Part shown: one piece after another, positions 60,439 to 64,000 of the stretch
Layout of the letters: each line of letters starts with the position of its first letter
How positions within the stretch are numbered: the stretch's first letter is position 1
NCBI GenBank assembly: GCA_905182985.1
Contig: CAJJDN010000072.1
Span: forward strand, 4,577-68,576
Direction of reading: 5' to 3'
DNA: 64,000 bases
From: Paramecium sonneborni
Taxonomy: Eukaryota; Ciliophora; Oligohymenophorea; Peniculida; Parameciidae
Made by a program: the position numbers and the translations under genes
The notes under the pieces: generated by a model
Seen by the model: the letters and a program-made list of their open reading frames with translations, nothing else
Told to the model about the DNA's origin: nothing
Databases searched by the model: none

Positions 60439-62251
60439 TCAAAAGACTTAGCAGCAACTATCTCTTTTTTTTTTTTATTCCTATAGTTAATCAGTATTTG
60501 TAGTTTGATTAGTTGTAGTTGATTAATATTAGGATTCCTATGTTTAAAATTTAATTTAGGATGTTTTGCCACTTAAAAACTATTGTAATTCCCTTGGTGT
60601 TTCACTGATAGATTTCAATGCAGATATTATTTATGCTTCATTTAAATAATTATCTCCATTTTCATCAGGTTCTGCCTCTGAGCCATCTAAAGAACAAGGT
60701 AATGATTATTTTCTAAAATTACTTCCTAATGATGGTCTTTAACCGATTCGTTTAGAATTGGGACTAGAATTTTACTTAGGTTTAGAATTTTCAGAATCAA
60801 GATACTATTAAAATCTATAACTAAATTATTCTTTAATATCTGATTTACTATTTGATTTTTGAAGTGATCTTCTTAATGATTTTCTATATTCTCCTGTATA
60901 TTCATCTATATTCATGGCTTAATCAATTTATAGTTAGAAATTTTATTCTTTAAAAATTTATTTATCGTATTTGATTCCCTAAAATTTGATGAAATAAATA
61001 CATTAATCAATAAAATCTTTTCCATCATAGATAATTCTTATTTAAGCATTGACATTTATTTTTCAATTTATTCATAACTAAGTTTTATATTAATTTTGAC
61101 TTTATTAAGAATTAATTTAGCTCTTTAAGCAAATTTTAAAGTTTAAATAGTTTTTTCTTCATGTTCTAAAGCTGCACTAACAGCACATATAAATGAAGTA
61201 TTAGAATTACCACCTAAACATTCTTTAAGTAATAAAGTGAGTTTAGAATCTCTATAAGGAACATGTTTATTGTTTTTTCTACTTGATAAAGCCATAATGC
61301 AATGTCCAAGACAATGTAATGATTAATTAATTTTTTTAGTCTCTTCAAGCATTTATCCTTTAGCAACTGTTTTTGCTAATCTTTCACTTCCAGCTAGATC
61401 AATAAATTAAATTTTAGATGTTCTTTATGATTTATCTTTCCATTCAACAAACAATCTACTTAGATTAATTTAAATACTCAATAGTAAAAATAACATGTGA
61501 TCTACTTGATCTAGAATTGAACTAAGTTGCTCCAATAGCTCTATTGTAACTACCAAATGCTATTAATTCCATGAGATCATTAACTGTTTCCACTTAAACT
61601 TCTCTTACTCCAATTAATTTCGGACCATCTGCTATTGTACTAATCTAAGAAATTCAAGATGGATTACTTTAAGATCAAGTTTTTGATTATTATTCTTATA
61701 CTGTTAGTTTAAAAGATCATAAATTTATTCATTATAAATCTCAACATAGTTAACTTTAAGTGTCACTTATTATAAAGATTCTTATTATTTTATTTTTTGA
61801 TATCCCTACATTATTATGTGATTATACATCTACAATTTGATAAAACGATCTTGGAAGTATGCCAGAACTTGTATCAATATTAAACTTATTATTTAGAATC
61901 TATTCTATTGTACTTTCTGGTCCTAGGATTGTATAGGTTTTGCCTGATGAAGTTGCACCATAAGCAAAAACTGCACTATTATATCCTTATAAGCTAGAGA
62001 TGTCAAATTTGGTTAATTACAAAAAACTTATTTTAGGTAACATTATAGTTTAGAAAATCTCTTCTTATAAGGTCATTGGAGGCATGATAACATCAAATTC
62101 AAATATTTCATCTTGTTTTGTATTTTTATAAGTGATTGCTTCTTCTTCAATAAACCAATTAGGAGACTTGAGATTAAGGAAAATTTACAGACTCCTCTTA
62201 TGAAGTTAAAATAGACTTAAAACGAATGATAACTTTAATTTGATTATCCAT
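60439..62251 (-). CDS. Kinesin motor protein with C-terminal CaaX-like box
   Basis: ATG 62251 ([18 protein letters not shown]), TGA 60439-60441. N-terminal motor: P-loop [18 protein letters not shown], switch I NSRSSRSH, switch [18 protein letters not shown], then [36 protein letters not shown] and the end of the motor at [16 protein letters not shown] short coiled coil and a Ser/Gln-rich tail follow; the protein ends DSCCQVF. The last four residues, CQVF, fit a prenylation CaaX box. Several introns interrupt the motor; the first is 22 nt after TSQEES. Motor motifs point to ATP-driven microtubule movement; the P-loop GATSSGKT differs slightly from the usual GQTGSGKT. N-terminal motor suggests plus-end motility. 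Subfamily not assigned; CENP-E is a known prenylated kinesin. Confidence 0.88.
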
Positions 62252-62288
62252 TTATATGTCTATAATAATAATAATATTAATAAGAAAA

Positions 62289-63167
62289 TCAATTGATCAG
62301 TTATTAAAACTTAGTCCTCATCAGACTTCGTGGTCTCCCTAAAGTTTTACAACTATTTTTAGTATTAGGAGTAGTATTCTCATTTTCATCAAGTAACTAA
62401 ATTTTTTTAATTTGATAAATTGATCTAGCAGGCATTCTTTTTTCTATTATGAATTCTGTTTAAACTCTTAAACCTTAAATTTTGGGGTTATTTTTATAGA
62501 AAGTATTATTGCGAGATCTTATAGGTTTAGGTGTAAGACAATATGCTTTCTTTTTATTTTAATGATAATATTAGGTGATGCTTTTTTAGATAGTTTAATT
62601 TCTATCTTAAATATCTTTTATCATCTGTTACATTCTTCTTCGTAATAGATCTGACATATAAATCAATCTAGGTTCATCAAATCTATTCCTATTGTATAAT
62701 GAAGATAACAGTAAATATTTATTTGATTCATCTTATTCTAAATCTAAACAATTATAATGTAATTGTTAGGGTATAGGTTCTTTTAGAAAATAAGTTGATT
62801 AGAATCGATGAGTTTCTATGATGTTATTGCAAGTTTTAAGTAGAGTTGTACCTGGCTTTTTGATTTCTTTTAGATAAACTCGAATACAATAATCATAGAT
62901 TTATTCAATCGATAAATCTAAAGATAAGAGTTCTTCAAGTCTTTTAAATCATAAAGAATACCTTATGTATTTTCTTAGATATAAATTTCGAATGTATTCA
63001 TAGTTTTTATTTTGAATGAATTAAATAAGTGAATTGATCTGGATTTCAGTAAATAAAGATTTATTGAATCTCAAGTATTTTTGAATTTCAAATTATTGAA
63101 TATCATTTAATGGTTCTGGTTAAGTTAGTAACACAATCATGTCGAGTCTCGCAATTAAAATATGCAT
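62289..63167 (-). CDS. Unknown basic protein
   Basis: ATG 63167 (MHILIARLDMIVLLTQPEPL), TGA 62289-62291. One intron of 21 nt (GTATTCTTTATGATTTAAAAG) after RKYIR. The first 150 residues are helical (NDIQQFEIQKYLRFNKSLFT, LEELLSLDLSIEQIYDYC); the rest is basic with many Arg/Lys/Asn, e.g. MSDLLRRRMQQMIKD and GRPRSLMRTKF at the end, which includes an AT-hook-like GRPR. DNA binding is possible but rests on this motif alone. Lies upstream of the kinesin on the same strand (38 bp apart) and is divergent from the cargo-receptor gene. Confidence 0.6.
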
Positions 63168-63220
63168 TCCCATATTATGAATAGAAAATTGGATTAACAG
63201 ATAAAGAATAAATTAAATTA

Positions 63221-64000
63221 ATGATAAATCTATTCCCTAAAATATAGGATAATTAATACAATCGATAATCTTGGGGAGGATTACTATTTATTGTAACAAT
63301 CATTAGTATAATTATTTTGATATGGGCTGAAATTACTAATGCTTTATAAGGAACAATATAATTGCAAGTAGATTCAGCAATAGATTCTAGGATTAGAGTA
63401 AATTTGGATGCAACAATCTAAGCACCATGTTAAGCATTAACCTTAAATATTTAAGATATGATGGGCTCTTATTTATAAGATGTATAACATACTATAATTA
63501 AAACACGTATAATTAATGAAAATTTACAATATGTTTAAGAAAATTAAAATGTTAATTTTACATCATGTTATGGTGCTGAACTGTTGATAGATTAAAAATG
63601 TTATAGTTGTTAAGATGTAATGATGGCATTTGCATAAAGAAGATGGAGATAACCAAATTTTGAAAGTATTATTTAATGTGTTGGATAACCTACAATTTAA
63701 TTTGATGATTCAGAATTAAAATAATTCATTGAAGCTGATCTTAATCATTCCAAAGAACTTTTAATAACTAAAAATGAATTGATCAATGTTACAGCTACTG
63801 AACTATTCAAATAATCAATTGAAGTTGATGATGATGAAGAAGATGCTACCGAATAAATTATGACTTAAGAATAGAGAGATAAATTTAAAAAAGCATTAGG
63901 TTAACTCTCAGAAATAAGTTACAATCCTATGCAATGGGATGACTAAAGATTAAAATAAGAAAAGGGTAAATAGATAGACTAATTAATTGGAATGCTTAAT
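63221..64000 (+). CDS. ERV46/ERGIC3-type ER-Golgi cargo receptor, 3' end cut by window edge
   Basis: Open to the right edge in one frame. The N-terminus MINLFPKIQDN followed by SWGGLLFIVTIISIIILIW matches the short cytosolic [LD]-x-FPK and first TM of the ERGIC/ERV41-ERV46 family. The lumenal part has SCYGAELLIDQKCYSCQDV, then a bulky R-W and IIQC. These correspond to the SCYGAE and C-x2-C-x-DV Cys signature of ERV46/ERGIC3. These proteins cycle in COPII/COPI vesicles and load cargo. The start is chosen at 63221 from family length; an upstream exon is possible because the same frame is open further 5' without ATG. The acidic run (EVDDDEEDATEQ) in the lumenal domain is unusual. Confidence 0.85.

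Noticed and set aside
1..64000. Many short frames ending at TAA or TAG
   Set aside because: TAA and TAG are sense codons here; these are pieces of real genes or shadows on the other strand.
1..64000. tRNA or rRNA genes
   Set aside because: No T-loop GTTCRA motif in a cloverleaf context and no conserved rRNA segments were seen by eye; a covariance search would be decisive.

Overview
The window reads as macronuclear DNA of a Paramecium-type ciliate. It is extremely A+T-rich. TAA and TAG lie in-frame throughout obvious proteins and must be read as glutamine, so TGA is the only stop. Reading frames join across very short introns (mostly 18-38 nt, GT...TAG or GT...AAG). WD40 blades with the motif [15 protein letters not shown]...[12 protein letters not shown] and Cys-patterned surface-antigen-like sequence also fit Paramecium. 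With the standard code almost every gene here breaks into small fragments; all products below use the ciliate code. Intron ends were placed by eye, so exon boundaries are inference.

Left part (1 to about 31 kb) is gene-poor and made of amplified families plus debris. It holds a long WD40 protein running off the left edge (minus), an intron-rich MORN-like repeat protein (minus), a truncated pentapeptide/WD40 gene (minus), two decayed WD40-family relics near 6.8 and 11.1 kb, a Cys-rich surface-antigen-like gene with a broken 5' end, a second MORN-like gene (plus), a possible pseudogene at 19.1-19.9 kb, a compact 7-blade WD40 gene and a coiled-coil/WD40 gene. Between them are long A+T-rich stretches without convincing coding. 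This looks like a subtelomeric or otherwise unstable region, but no telomeric repeat is present.

Right part (31 to 64 kb) is dense and looks like core genome: genes are packed head-to-head or tail-to-tail with gaps of a few to a few hundred bases. In order: a CCCH/VWA/alpha-kinase protein, a MATE transporter, a coiled-coil zinc-binding protein, an OSCA/TMEM63-type channel, phosphoacetylglucosamine mutase, a coiled-coil protein, a divergent calcium-dependent kinase, a COPI-associated membrane protein, a possibly myristoylated protein, an unrecognised alpha-helical protein, a WD40-like protein, an ABC-B half transporter, a TPR protein, a BART/CFAP36-like protein, a small four-TM protein, two coiled-coil proteins, a kinesin ending in a CaaX-like box, an unknown basic protein and an ERV46/ERGIC3-type cargo receptor cut by the right edge.

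Two places hold a single N flanked by apparently identical copies of about 1.1 kb (24130-26458 and 31035-33279). These are most simply unmerged contig ends rather than real tandem duplications. I found no tRNA, rRNA, CRISPR array, transposon or telomere. The most unusual items are the alpha-kinase architecture, the CDPK with a changed catalytic loop, the exon-per-repeat MORN genes and the kinesin tail motif.
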